A DNA stretch of 64,000 nucleotides from Marinobacter alexandrii (GTDB taxonomy: Bacteria; Pseudomonadota; Gammaproteobacteria; Pseudomonadales; Oleiphilaceae): positions 248,001 through 312,000 of the forward strand of contig NZ_SWKM01000011.1 of the NCBI RefSeq assembly GCF_005871205.1, read 5' to 3'. The translations under genes and the position numbers were made by a program. Below, one piece after another: positions 1 to 8,780 of this stretch. Numbering within the stretch: position 1 is the first letter of the stretch; every line of letters begins with the position of its first letter. Under the pieces are notes generated by a model. The model worked only from the letters and a program-made list of their open reading frames with translations. It had not been told where the DNA came from and made no database searches.

Positions 1-414
1 GCGGATAAACGAGTGCTGGATTTCGGCGCGGGTTCCGGTATCGTCGCGATCGCCGCCGCCCTTGCCGGTGCCCGGGAGGTGATCGCCTGTGATCTCGACC
101 CGGCGTCCCTGGATGCGGTGGCGGTGAATGCCGCGTTGAACGAAGTGTCGGTGACGTTGTGTGACGATTGGCAGGCCCGGCCCGATGGCATCGACGTAAT
201 GACCGCGGCAGACGTGCTGTACGATCCTGACAATCGACCTTTGCTGCAAGTTTTCCGTAGTGCTGTGCCAACGGTTCTGCTGGCGGATTCAAGGGTCAGG
301 GATCTGGGGGACGATGTCTATGAACAACAGACGATCGTGGCGGCACGGACCTGGCCGGATCTGAATGAGTTCGAAGAGTTCAACCGGGTGCGGATTTACG
401 TGGCGCAGAAATAA
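1..414 (+). CDS. Class I SAM-dependent methyltransferase, 3' part
   Basis: Only the C-terminal 137 residues are present; the reading frame is open to base 1, so the start lies outside the window. The SAM-binding glycine motif LDFGAGSG is followed by an acidic strand end (ACDLD) about 20 residues later, the usual class I methyltransferase order. The later ADVLYDP segment fits the Nnt1/ETFB-lysine methyltransferase group, which methylates proteins or small molecules. The exact substrate cannot be read from the sequence. A hairpin with a T run follows the stop codon. Confidence 0.8.
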   Translation, partial: ADKRVLDFGAGSGIVAIAAALAGAREVIACDLDPASLDAVAVNAALNEVSVTLCDDWQARPDGIDVMTAADVLYDPDNRPLLQVFRSAVPTVLLADSRVRDLGDDVYEQQTIVAARTWPDLNEFEEFNRVRIYVAQK

Positions 415-436
415 TCTTGGCGGGGGTAAAAAATAA

Positions 437-461
437 AGGGCAGCCCTCAGGCCACCCTTTT
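437..461 (+). terminator. Rho-independent terminator after the methyltransferase gene
   Basis: An AGGG/CCCT plus GCC/GGC stem with a small internal loop is followed by TTTT and preceded by an A-rich run, so it may work in both directions. It lies 22 bases after the methyltransferase stop and just before the 6S RNA promoter. Confidence 0.65.
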
Positions 462-489
462 CAATACTCTGTCTTTCTATGCTTTGTCG

Positions 490-670
490 AAACAAGTCGG
501 CGCGTCCGTGCGCAAAGGGCAACAACCTTGTTGCGAGTCCCTGAGCCACTCCCTGGTGCTGGCCTCCTAGCCGGCGCTCCGAATAATATCCTTTAAGCGA
601 GGCGTCCATTCGTCCTTGCCTCTCCCTGCAATCCTTGCGGGGGTGCATCCGATGCGTCGTCCTTATCCTT
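490..670 (+). ncRNA. ssrS: Probable 6S RNA
   Basis: 6S RNA binds the sigma-70 RNA polymerase holoenzyme and damps transcription in stationary phase. The central part reads TTGCGAGTCCCTGAGCC and, about 25 bases on, GGCGCTCCG; E. coli 6S has CCAGTCCCCTGAGCC and GGCGCTCCG in the same order. The ends pair: GGCGCGTC (499-506) with GATGCGTC (651-658) using two G-U pairs, and the stem continues with TGC/GCA inside. A -10-like TATGCT at 478-483 suggests a start near 490. Length near 180 fits. The ends are estimates. The usual neighbours zapA and ygfA are absent. Known: the family; inferred: identity. Confidence 0.7.
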
Positions 671-737
671 CACATCCTTGATGTAAACACTATAGCAATT
701 CCTACTTTACAGGCTTGTGAACCTGGTCCGTTTCCAG

Positions 738-779
738 TTGATAAGAATTGGGTATTCCGATAATAAATACCTAGGTATT
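738..779 (+). promoter_or_regulatory. Possible promoter with palindromic operator
   Basis: TTGATA (738-743), a 17-base spacer and TAATAA (761-766) form a plausible sigma-70 promoter. A perfect 14-base palindrome AATACCTAGGTATT (766-779) sits at the expected start site. No protein gene follows on this strand; the region up to 866 holds small hairpins (793-806 and 807-825) and then runs antisense to the VanZ-like gene. Confidence 0.35.
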
Positions 780-866
780 CAGTTGGTTAGTCGCCTATTG
801 GCAGGCGTGCGTCCAAGCTGCGCACGTGACATCGCTGTGTCGTCTTACGTACATGTAGGAAATGTC

Positions 867-1271
867 TCACAAAGATTTGGGCGAATCTCTCAAGTCTGCG
901 TTTTCGGCCCATCGTAGCCCCGGCCAAGGTAGAAGGCCGAGAGCGATACCGACGCCGTCGGCGGCCAGATCAGCCAGGGAAAACTCCCGGTAGGGCAGGC
1001 CAGCCTGAATACCCTCAATCGCCAGACCAAACAGCAATAGTGCCGGGGCAAACCACAGGGCCTTGGCCTCGGGCCAGGACAAGCGCGTAAGCACAGTCAG
1101 TTCCAGGAAAGCGACCAGATGGTTGACCTTGTCGCTGGTCGAGGCCGGCACGGGGTAGGGGTTCGCCGTGGTCGCCAGGAACAGGATGGCAGCCAAGGAA
1201 ATGAGCAGGGCGATTCGCCAGAGTGGTCGACAGCGAAAGAGGGTCAGAACGTGGTGTTTCAAATGTGCCAT
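867..1271 (-). CDS. VanZ-like family membrane protein
   Basis: A small integral membrane protein with about four hydrophobic segments. The segment order, with NHLVAF after the first helix and EGIQAGLPYREFSLADLAAD in the third to fourth, is typical of VanZ-like (PF04892) proteins, where EXXQ and the R-X-X-S-X-X-D pattern recur. Function in this family is poorly known; the name comes from teicoplanin resistance, but housekeeping homologues are common. The ATG at 1271 (MAHLKHH) is preferred; an in-frame ATG at 1319 would add 16 residues. Only about 50 to 100 bases separate it from the divergent cysZ-like gene. Confidence 0.7.
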   Translation of the reverse strand: MAHLKHHVLTLFRCRPLWRIALLISLAAILFLATTANPYPVPASTSDKVNHLVAFLELTVLTRLSWPEAKALWFAPALLLFGLAIEGIQAGLPYREFSLADLAADGVGIALGLLPWPGLRWAENADLRDSPKSL

Positions 1272-1368
1272 GGGGGAATTTCCGTAGGCGGCCTCGGGCT
1301 GTGGGAATGATGGCAACATGATATGCTTTGCGCCCCGTCACTGTCATTGAAGCGGAGGGCCTACCGGA

Positions 1369-2118
1369 ATGCTCAAGGGTAATTTTTTTCGAGGACTGGG
1401 CTATCTGGGAGAAGGCTTCCGGCTGATTCGACAGCCCGGCCTGCGCCTGTTTGTCATCATTCCCCTGGTAATTAACGTCCTGTTGTTCGGGCTGCTGTTC
1501 TATTTCCTGGCCGAAATGTTTGCCGGACTGATTGCCGCCGCCATGGGCTGGCTGCCTGACTGGGCCTGGTTGCAGGCGCTGGACTGGTTGTTCTGGCTAC
1601 TCTATGGCGCGGTCATTCTTCTGATGCTGGCCTACGGCTTTGTGATCGTGGCCAACCTGATCGGGGCGCCTTTCTACGGCTATCTGGCCGAACTCACCGA
1701 AAAACACCTCACCGGTCAGGAAGTGACCACCGAAGACAGCTGGGCGGCCATCGTCAAGGACATCCCGCGGGTGCTGCTGCGCGAGGTGCAGAAAATCCTG
1801 TACTACCTGCCCCGGGCCCTTGGTTTGTTGATCATTGGCCTGATTCCGGTGGTAAACCTGGTTGCAGCCGTGCTGTGGTTCCTGTTCAACAGCTGGATGA
1901 TGGCGTTGCAGTACGTCGACTACCCGGCTGACAACCACAAGGTCAGCTTCAAGGCGTTGCGGGGCCTACTGGGTGACACCCGGTTGTCGGCGTTCGGTTT
2001 TGGTCTACCGGTTGCCCTGGCGGCCATGGTGCCGGTTCTCAATCTTGTGGTCGTGCCCGCGGCGGTATGCGGTGCCACGGCCTACTGGGTGCGCGAAAAC
2101 GGCGCTACCCGACACTAA
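1369..2118 (+). CDS. cysZ: CysZ-like sulfate permease family protein
   Basis: A 249-residue inner membrane protein with long hydrophobic stretches at about 25-50, 70-105, 145-180 and 210-235. The LIGAPFYGYLAE segment (about residues 96-107) and the conserved GLGYLGEGFRLI start match the CysZ/EI24 family (PF07264). CysZ carries sulfate into the cell for cysteine synthesis in E. coli. Length agrees with E. coli CysZ (253). It is followed 18 bases later by rapA on the same strand, so the two may be co-transcribed. No cys genes are next to it, so the sulfate role is by family only. Confidence 0.8.
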   Translation: MLKGNFFRGLGYLGEGFRLIRQPGLRLFVIIPLVINVLLFGLLFYFLAEMFAGLIAAAMGWLPDWAWLQALDWLFWLLYGAVILLMLAYGFVIVANLIGAPFYGYLAELTEKHLTGQEVTTEDSWAAIVKDIPRVLLREVQKILYYLPRALGLLIIGLIPVVNLVAAVLWFLFNSWMMALQYVDYPADNHKVSFKALRGLLGDTRLSAFGFGLPVALAAMVPVLNLVVVPAAVCGATAYWVRENGATRH

Positions 2119-2136
2119 TTTCTGTTTGGAGGTTTC

Positions 2137-4998
2137 TTGGATACGTCGGAATTTGTCATCGGTCAGCGTTGGGTCAGCCACAGTGATACCGCTCTGGGCT
2201 TGGGGATCGTCACCGATATCTCCGGTCGTCGGGTCACCCTGGGCTTCCCAGCCGCCGACGAGGAGCGCACCTACGCCATCGACAACGCGCCCCTGTCCCG
2301 GATCATTTACCAAATGGGCGAGGAGATCGAGACCTTCGACGGCGAGCACTATGTCGTGCAGGCCGTTGAAGATATCGGTGGTGTGTTGATGTACCACGCC
2401 GATGACGGCGAGAACATCCAGCAGATTTCAGAAGTAAAGCTGAGCAGTTCCGTGAACTTTTCGGCGCCTCACCAGCGTCTGTTTGCCGGCCAGTTTGATC
2501 GCAACGGCGCGTTTCGCCTGCGCATGGCAACGGTTCAGCACCAGGAGCGGCTTCGTGCCTCGCCGGCCCAGGGCTTGATCGGCGCCCGGACTCAGCACCT
2601 GCCGCACCAGATCTACATCGCCCACGAAGTGGCCAAGCGACACGCACCCCGGGTCTTGCTGGCGGATGAAGTTGGCCTGGGTAAAACCATTGAGGCCGGC
2701 CTGATCCTGCATTACCAGCTGCATACCAATCGCGCCAAGCGGGCTCTGGTGGTGGTGCCGGATTCGCTGCTGCACCAGTGGTTGGTGGAAATGCTGCGCC
2801 GGTTCAACCTGCGCTTCTCGCTGATTGACCAGGAGCGCTACGACGCACTGAAGGATGATCAGGACGATGTAGATGCCCTGATGAGTCACATCTTCGGTGA
2901 AGAAGAGGCAGTGAATCCGTTCGAGACTGAACAGCTGGTGCTGTGCAGCCTGGATTTCCTGACCAACAGCGAGCAGGCGCAGAAAGACGCGGTAGCGGCT
3001 GGTTGGGATCTGATGATTGTCGACGAGGCCCATCACCTGGCTTGGAGTCCTGAGGAAACCAGCACCGAGTACCAGGTGGTTGAGGAATTGTCCGCCGCCA
3101 GTCGCGGCCTGTTGTTGCTGACCGCGACCCCGGAGCAGGTCGGTGTGACCAGTCACTTTGCCCGGTTGCGGCTGCTGGATCCGGCGCGTTTCCACGATCT
3201 GGAGACGTTCAAGCAGGAAGAACAGCAGTACGAGGCCATCAATGCCGTGGTCCGGCGCTTGCAGGACGAAGGCTCAGAGATAACTGCCGATGATCGTGCC
3301 GCGCTTCAGGACTGGCTCGGTGATGAGCTGGATCAGCTGTTGGCCGGTGATCAGCCGCATCAGGCCATCATTGATGCGCTGCTGGACCGTCATGGCACCG
3401 GCCGGGTGCTGTTCCGCAATACCCGGGCCGCGATCCAGGGCTTCCCGGAGCGTCACCCCTTGCCGGCACCGCTGCCGTGCCCGGAGATGTACCAGGGCAA
3501 GGCCTGGGGGCAGGATGGATTGGCGCCGGAACAGGCCGTGGAGGAAGACCAATGGCTGGCTGACGACCCCCGCGTGGCCTGGCTTGAGAAGACACTGGCT
3601 GGTCTGCGTCCGGCCAAGGTGGTAGTGATCTGTGCCCGGGCTGAGACCGCTATGGCGCTCGAGCATTACCTGCAGCTGCGCGCGGGCATCCGCAGTGCCG
3701 CCTTCCACGAACACCTGAACCTGATTGAGCGGGACCGGGCGGCAGCCTATTTCGCAGACACCGAGCAGGGCGCCCAAGCGCTAATCTGCTCTGAAATCGG
3801 CAGTGAAGGCCGTAATTTCCAGTTCGCGCACCACTTGGTGCTGTTCGACGTGCCGGCCAACCCGGATTTGCTGGAGCAGCGCATCGGTCGTCTGGACCGT
3901 ATTGGCCAGACCGACACCGTTGATATTCACATTCCCTACCTGCAGGGCACAGCCCAGGAAGTGCAGTACCGCTGGTTCCACGACGGCCTGAATGCCTTTG
4001 CCGAGAGTTGCGCCGTTGGCGTAGCCGTGCAGGAGCAGGTGCAGAGCCAGTGGCAGCAAGCCCTGGACGGTGACACCGCGGAGCTGGATGGCCTGGTGGC
4101 GGCAACGGCGGAAGAGGCCGCGCGCTTGCGTACGTTGCTGCAGAACGGCCGCGATGCCCTGATCGAGCTGAATTCCTGCCGTCGGGACGTCGCCGATCAG
4201 CTCATTGACGATATCGATGCGGAGGAGAACTCCGCCCAGGTCCGTGATTACATGATGGAAGCGTTCGACATATTAGGCGTGGATGTCGAGGACCACAGTG
4301 ATCATTCCGATGTACTACGCCCGGGCGAGCAGTATCACGCCGGGCATGTGGCGGAGTTGCCGGAAGAGGGCATCACCGTGACCTGGGATCGGCAGCAGGC
4401 CCTCGAGCGCGAGGATTTGGCGTTCATGAGCTGGGAACACCCCATGGTCACCGGCGTCATGGATTCGGTAACCAGTTCGGGCCTGGGCAAGGCGGCCCTG
4501 GCCAATCTCTCGGTCAAGGCGCTGCCGGCCGGGACGCTGCTGATGGAAGCGCTGTACACGGTGCACTGCCCGGCACCGGAATCGCTGCAGTTGTCACGCT
4601 ACCTGCCAGTCTCGCCCCTGCGCCTGCTGGTGGACGTGAATGGTAAGGAGCTGTCCAAGGCATTGCCCCACGAGCAGTTGAACAAGCTCAGCTCAAACAT
4701 CCGGCGCCGGACCGCCCAGGCCATCGTGCCGCAGATTCGAGCCCAGGTTGAAACCATGGTCGATCATGCCGAACGTCTGTCGGACCCCCATCTCGAGCCA
4801 ATGAAAAAACAGGCTCTGGAGCGAGTGGAAGCCTGTTTCGAGCCCGAAATTCGTCGATTGGAGGCGTTGAAGGCTGTAAATCCCGCGATCCGCGATGAGG
4901 AAATTGATTATTACCGCACCCAGCTCGACGCCGCCCGGGATGCTATAGGCAGCGCCAGTCTGGCACTTGAGGGTATTCGAGTGATTGTCACCTCCTGA
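2137..4998 (+). CDS. rapA: RNA polymerase-associated SWI2/SNF2 ATPase RapA
   Basis: RapA recycles RNA polymerase stalled after termination. The 953-residue protein has the family layout: N-terminal Tudor-like domains (1-110), a SNF2 ATPase with Walker A DEVGLGKT at 177-184 and the DEAH motif near 296, a helicase C-terminal lobe containing SEIGSEGRNFQ and QRIGRLDRIGQ near 550-600, and a RapA-specific C-terminus. E. coli RapA has 968 residues. The start is TTG at 2137, chosen because GGAGG lies 6 bases upstream and the alignment begins SEFVIGQRWVS. It follows the cysZ-like gene by 18 bases. Confidence 0.96.
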   Translation: MDTSEFVIGQRWVSHSDTALGLGIVTDISGRRVTLGFPAADEERTYAIDNAPLSRIIYQMGEEIETFDGEHYVVQAVEDIGGVLMYHADDGENIQQISEVKLSSSVNFSAPHQRLFAGQFDRNGAFRLRMATVQHQERLRASPAQGLIGARTQHLPHQIYIAHEVAKRHAPRVLLADEVGLGKTIEAGLILHYQLHTNRAKRALVVVPDSLLHQWLVEMLRRFNLRFSLIDQERYDALKDDQDDVDALMSHIFGEEEAVNPFETEQLVLCSLDFLTNSEQAQKDAVAAGWDLMIVDEAHHLAWSPEETSTEYQVVEELSAASRGLLLLTATPEQVGVTSHFARLRLLDPARFHDLETFKQEEQQYEAINAVVRRLQDEGSEITADDRAALQDWLGDELDQLLAGDQPHQAIIDALLDRHGTGRVLFRNTRAAIQGFPERHPLPAPLPCPEMYQGKAWGQDGLAPEQAVEEDQWLADDPRVAWLEKTLAGLRPAKVVVICARAETAMALEHYLQLRAGIRSAAFHEHLNLIERDRAAAYFADTEQGAQALICSEIGSEGRNFQFAHHLVLFDVPANPDLLEQRIGRLDRIGQTDTVDIHIPYLQGTAQEVQYRWFHDGLNAFAESCAVGVAVQEQVQSQWQQALDGDTAELDGLVAATAEEAARLRTLLQNGRDALIELNSCRRDVADQLIDDIDAEENSAQVRDYMMEAFDILGVDVEDHSDHSDVLRPGEQYHAGHVAELPEEGITVTWDRQQALEREDLAFMSWEHPMVTGVMDSVTSSGLGKAALANLSVKALPAGTLLMEALYTVHCPAPESLQLSRYLPVSPLRLLVDVNGKELSKALPHEQLNKLSSNIRRRTAQAIVPQIRAQVETMVDHAERLSDPHLEPMKKQALERVEACFEPEIRRLEALKAVNPAIRDEEIDYYRTQLDAARDAIGSASLALEGIRVIVTS

Positions 4999-5047
4999 TT
5001 CGGGGTGAGGCAGGGATAACATACTGATTTGCGACCGCTGTTAAGCG

Positions 5048-5060
5048 CTCATCTGATGAG
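5048..5060. promoter_or_regulatory. 13-base palindrome upstream of fadE
   Basis: CTCATCTGATGAG is a perfect inverted repeat (6-1-6) about 65 bases before the fadE start. It could bind a repressor, but it matches neither the FadR nor the PsrA consensus I know. Confidence 0.25.
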
Positions 5061-5123
5061 GTAGTGTGGGCGTACCTACTTTCGTCTTAGTATGTTACGA
5101 ACCATGGATGACTGAGAGAACCT

Positions 5124-7574
5124 ATGATGACCTTCATTCTGTTTGTTGTGGCGTTGGCTGGCCTGCTGGTCGTGATGCGTCGTGAATCTGGTGCCACGCC
5201 GGCTATTGGCGTGATGGTTGTGACGGGACTGCTGTCCTGGATTTTCGCCTCCGGTTGGCTGGCCCTGATCTTGTTTGTCGGTGCGGGTATCACTGCCGCG
5301 GCAGGCCTGCCGGGCTTCCGGCAGAGCTGGCTGACACCGAAAATCTTCGCCACCTTCAAGAAAGTGGCTCCGAAAGTGTCAGAAACTGAGAAGGTCGCCC
5401 TGGAAGCGGGCACCGTCGGCTGGGACGGTGAGCTGTTCACCGGTCAGCCCGACTGGCACAACCTGCTGATCAACCGTCACACCGGATTGAGTGAAGATGA
5501 ACAGGCGTTTGTCGACAACCAGTGCGCCCAAGCTATCTCCATGTGCAACGCCTGGGACCTGGCGGTTGAGCGCGCCGATCTGCCGAAAGAACTGTGGGAT
5601 TTCCTGAAGAAGGAAAAGTTCTTCGGCATGATCATTCCAAAGGAATACGGCGGCCTTGAGTTCTCCGCGAAAGCCCAGACCGCAGTGCTGCAGAAACTGG
5701 CTGCCAACGAAATGTTGATGGTGTCGGTCGGGGTACCGAACTCCCTCGGCCCGGGCGAGCTGTTGGTCAAATACGGCACCGATGAACAGAAGAGCCATTA
5801 CCTGCCCCGACTGGCCGATGGCCGTGAGATCCCGTGCTTTGGCCTGACCGGCCCGCGCGCCGGATCGGATGCCACGTCACTGCCGGATACCGGCATCGTC
5901 TGTAAGGGCGAGGTTGATGGCAAGGAAGTGGTGGGCATCAAGCTCAACTTTGAAAAACGCTGGATCACCCTGGCACCCATTGCCACAGTGGTGGGTCTGG
6001 CGTTCCGCATGTTCGATCCGGATGGTCTTCTGGGCGAGCAGAAGGATTATGGCATCACCTGCGCTCTGATTCCCCGCGATACCGACGGTATGGAAATTGG
6101 CCGCAGGCACTGCCCGATAGGTACGCCGTTCCTGAACGGTCCTATCAAGGGCAAGGATGTATTCATTCCCCTGGACTACATCATTGGTGGTCAGGAAATG
6201 GCGGGTCAGGGCTGGCGCATGCTGGTTGAGTGCCTGTCGGTTGGGCGCTGCATCACCCTGCCTTCTGGCGCCGCAGGCGCAGCCGCCTACTCGGTGGGTA
6301 CCGCCGGGGGCTTTACCCGTGTCCGTCGCCAGTTCAACACTCCGGTGGCCGACATGGAGGGGGTTCAGGAGCCGTTGGCCCGTATCGCGGGCAAGACCTA
6401 CATTGCACAGGCCGCTGTTAACCACACCGCGAACATGATCGATCGGGGTGAGAAACCGGCGGTGCCGTCGGCGATCCTGAAATACCATCTGACCGAATTC
6501 CAGCGGAGCGTGTTGACGGATGCCATGGACGTGCACGGTGGCAAGACCGTAACCCTCGGCCCCCGTAATTACCTGGGTATCGGATTCAGCGGTGCGGCGG
6601 TGTCCATTACTGTTGAAGGCGCCAACATTATGACCCGCAGCCTGATGATCTTTGGTCAGGGTGCCATTCGCTGCCATCCGTATGTTCTGAAAGAGTTGGC
6701 GGCCAAAGACGCCGATGATATTCAGGCGTTCGACGAGGCCTTCTTCGGTCACGCCGGCCTGATTTTTGGCAACGCCGCCCGAGCCTTCACTCAGGCGCTT
6801 GGTCTGGGCAAAGCTGATGTGCCGTTTGACAGTGCCAGTCGCCGGTACGCCCAGGCAGTCGCCCGCTTCAGTGCGGCATTTGGTCTGTGCGCCGATGCCG
6901 CCATGACCACGCTGGGCAGCGAGTTGAAGATGCGCGAGCTGATCTCTGCCCGCCTCGGCGACATGCTGTCAAACCTCTACCTGGCTTCCATGGTGCTGAA
7001 GAACTGGCACGAAGGGCAGCCGGTGGAAGGTGAGAAAGAGGTGATGGAATATAGTTTGGGCTTGTTGCTGTACCGTACAGAAAACGCGCTTGATGAGTTC
7101 CTGCAGAACCTGCCGAGCCGCCCGGTTGCTCTCGCTCTGCGCGCTATCACCATGCCGCTGGGTCGCCGCTGGGATGCACCGCACGACGACCTGTCCCGGA
7201 AATTGGCGCGGGCTATCTCCACCGATACGCCAATCCGCAATAAGCTGATTGCCGGTGTCTGGACCGAGAGTGGTGAAGGGGCGGTGGAAAATCCGATGGC
7301 GCAGTACAACAGTCTGCTGAAGGATTATGACAAGGCTGAGCAGTTGTACCGAAAAGCTACCAAGGCGTACGCAAAGGGCGAGCTGCCAATGACAGCCCTG
7401 CATCCGGAAGAGCGTTTTGAAGCTGCGCTGGAAGCCGGTGTGTATACCCAGGAAGAGGCCGACTTTATGCGGAAGTACGAAGCTGTGGTGCTGGAAATGC
7501 TGACCGTGGACGATTTCCCGTTTGATGAGTTTGCCCGCAACAAGGAAACGGTCATTGACCATAACCCGGCCTGA
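5124..7574 (+). CDS. fadE: Acyl-CoA dehydrogenase FadE
   Basis: FadE carries out the first oxidation step of fatty acid beta-oxidation, making trans-2-enoyl-CoA. The 816-residue length and layout match the large E. coli FadE type (814): two or three N-terminal hydrophobic helices (1-75), then acyl-CoA dehydrogenase N-terminal, middle and C-terminal domains (about 110-560), then a long FadE-specific C-terminal domain. Conserved stretches such as CFGLTGPRAGSDA and DAMDVHGGK are intact. It stands alone between palindrome-bearing DNA and a strong terminator, so it is probably monocistronic. ATG at 5124 follows a GAGAGA ribosome site. Confidence 0.95.
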   Translation: MMTFILFVVALAGLLVVMRRESGATPAIGVMVVTGLLSWIFASGWLALILFVGAGITAAAGLPGFRQSWLTPKIFATFKKVAPKVSETEKVALEAGTVGWDGELFTGQPDWHNLLINRHTGLSEDEQAFVDNQCAQAISMCNAWDLAVERADLPKELWDFLKKEKFFGMIIPKEYGGLEFSAKAQTAVLQKLAANEMLMVSVGVPNSLGPGELLVKYGTDEQKSHYLPRLADGREIPCFGLTGPRAGSDATSLPDTGIVCKGEVDGKEVVGIKLNFEKRWITLAPIATVVGLAFRMFDPDGLLGEQKDYGITCALIPRDTDGMEIGRRHCPIGTPFLNGPIKGKDVFIPLDYIIGGQEMAGQGWRMLVECLSVGRCITLPSGAAGAAAYSVGTAGGFTRVRRQFNTPVADMEGVQEPLARIAGKTYIAQAAVNHTANMIDRGEKPAVPSAILKYHLTEFQRSVLTDAMDVHGGKTVTLGPRNYLGIGFSGAAVSITVEGANIMTRSLMIFGQGAIRCHPYVLKELAAKDADDIQAFDEAFFGHAGLIFGNAARAFTQALGLGKADVPFDSASRRYAQAVARFSAAFGLCADAAMTTLGSELKMRELISARLGDMLSNLYLASMVLKNWHEGQPVEGEKEVMEYSLGLLLYRTENALDEFLQNLPSRPVALALRAITMPLGRRWDAPHDDLSRKLARAISTDTPIRNKLIAGVWTESGEGAVENPMAQYNSLLKDYDKAEQLYRKATKAYAKGELPMTALHPEERFEAALEAGVYTQEEADFMRKYEAVVLEMLTVDDFPFDEFARNKETVIDHNPA

Positions 7575-7616
7575 CCGGGCCAGCTGACCCGGACTAGCCG
7601 GAACAGTTGAAATTAA

Positions 7617-7645
7617 AAGGGGCGCATACAGGCGCCCCTTTTTTC
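7617..7645 (+). terminator. Rho-independent terminator after fadE
   Basis: AAGGGGCGC and GCGCCCCTT form a nine-pair stem around a six-base loop, followed by a run of Ts. It lies 43 bases after the fadE stop. Confidence 0.9.
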
Positions 7646-7769
7646 ATGGCGGGCCTCAAGTCGGTAAGGCAAACAAGGCCTTAACTTGCCTGGTGATTGT
7701 CGGCATACTCAGGACAGGCCGCCCGTCCGGGGCGCGGCCGACTTCAGCGAATGAGGAGATTTCGAGCGG

Positions 7770-8150
7770 ATGTGGCTTTCAGTTCTGGCAGTGAGTGCCG
7801 GCGCCGTTATCGGTGCGAACTTGAGGTGGGGCCTGGGGCTCTGGCTTAACAGCACCTATCATGCGGTGCCATACGGCACTTTGGTGGCCAATCTTGGTGG
7901 CGGCTGGCTCATCGGCTTGCTGATCGGCTATTTCAGTCACGGCAGTACCCTGGCACCGGAATGGCGGTTGTTTGCAATTACCGGACTGTGCGGCGCGTTG
8001 ACCACCTTCTCGACCTTCTCGCTGGAAATGTTCGCGGCCCTGCAGCAGGGCCGGTGGGCGATGGCCGTGACCGGCATTCTGGCCCATGTGGTGGGGTCGT
8101 TGCTGATGACCGCGTTGGGAATTTACTGCTTTGGTTTGGTGCGCGGTTGA
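7770..8150 (+). CDS. crcB: Fluoride exporter CrcB/Fluc
   Basis: CrcB (Fluc) forms a dimeric fluoride channel that lowers cytoplasmic fluoride. The 126-residue protein has four predicted membrane helices and the family signatures GANLRWGLG (residues 15-23), PYGTLVANLGG (32-42) and GLCGALTTFSTFS (72-84), the last holding the pore Phe residues and the Na-binding turn. Length is typical. A GAGGAGA ribosome site precedes the ATG. The 195-base upstream gap holds the fadE terminator; I did not find a convincing fluoride riboswitch there. Confidence 0.93.
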   Translation: MWLSVLAVSAGAVIGANLRWGLGLWLNSTYHAVPYGTLVANLGGGWLIGLLIGYFSHGSTLAPEWRLFAITGLCGALTTFSTFSLEMFAALQQGRWAMAVTGILAHVVGSLLMTALGIYCFGLVRG

Positions 8151-8209
8151 CCGGAGATTGGTGCTCTGTGGGTGGGTACCACTACCTACTTAAATTATTG
8201 AAAATCCAC

Positions 8210-8238
8210 TTGGCAAGCCAGAAAATCAAGAGTACAGT
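8210..8238 (+). promoter_or_regulatory. Sigma-70-type promoter of the cold-shock gene
   Basis: TTGGCA (8210-8215), a 17-base spacer and TACAGT (8233-8238). Transcription would begin near 8245, leaving a leader of about 164 bases before the ATG at 8409. Long structured leaders that control translation at low temperature are known for the cspA family. Confidence 0.55.
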
Positions 8239-8408
8239 TATTCACGTAGGAAAGATTCAGTAAAGCATTTCATGAATAAGACGTACCTCCGCAGTTAGTA
8301 GTGACCGTCCTGTTTTTGATTCCGCGAGTTCTGTATTTCCGTAAACGCCAGCCTACGCCACAAGGTGTACGGCGGCAGATTAAATGATTGATTTCAGGAA
8401 GTTTAAGT

Positions 8409-8615
8409 ATGTCTACTACTACCGGTACTGTTAAGTTCTTCAACGAAGCTAAAGGCTTTGGCTTTATCACTCGTGAAGGCGGCCCGGACGTATTCGTTCA
8501 CTACAGCGCAATTCAGGGCAGCGGTTTCAAGACCCTGGCAGAAGGCCAGCAGGTTGAGTTTACCGTTACCCAGGGCCAGAAAGGTCCTCAGGCGGAGAAT
8601 GTTACTGCTCTGTAA
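8409..8615 (+). CDS. Cold-shock domain protein, CspA family
   Basis: A 68-residue single cold-shock domain that binds single-stranded RNA or DNA as a chaperone. RNP1 is KGFGFIT (residues 15-21) and RNP2 is VFVHYSAI (29-36), both intact. Start is the ATG at 8409, which has AGGAA just upstream; an in-frame ATG 21 bases earlier would add MISGSLS, which no family member needs. A long leader precedes it and a strong terminator follows. Which csp paralogue it is cannot be decided. Confidence 0.95.
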   Translation: MSTTTGTVKFFNEAKGFGFITREGGPDVFVHYSAIQGSGFKTLAEGQQVEFTVTQGQKGPQAENVTAL

Positions 8616-8640
8616 TCCTTTACGGATCAGGCACTAACAG

Positions 8641-8669
8641 AAAAAAGGCAGCTTAGGCTGCCTTTTTTT
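8641..8669 (+). terminator. Rho-independent terminator after the csp gene
   Basis: GGCAGC and GCTGCC pair around TTAG, with six As before and seven Ts after, so it may act in both directions. It begins 26 bases after the csp stop. Confidence 0.92.
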
Positions 8670-8780
8670 GTGGCTGTTTGCCGGCGAGGTTCGGTGCGCT
8701 TTGTGATTTTGCTCCCGCTGTGTAATCTTAGTGTCCCTGTTGCTCGTTAAAATGGACGTCGAGGAATACAGGATCTTTTC

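Noticed and set aside
289-648. Minus-strand open frame of 119 codons over the methyltransferase end and 6S RNA
   Set aside because: It is a shadow of the opposite-strand gene, its terminator and the 6S RNA; no ribosome site or protein features.
717-917. Open frame of 66 codons on the plus strand
   Set aside because: No ribosome site, no recognisable protein features, and it overlaps the end of the VanZ-like gene antisense.
7646-7769. Fluoride riboswitch upstream of crcB
   Set aside because: The expected GGCGATGG-type core and the pseudoknot partner are not found in the 124 bases between the fadE terminator and the crcB start.
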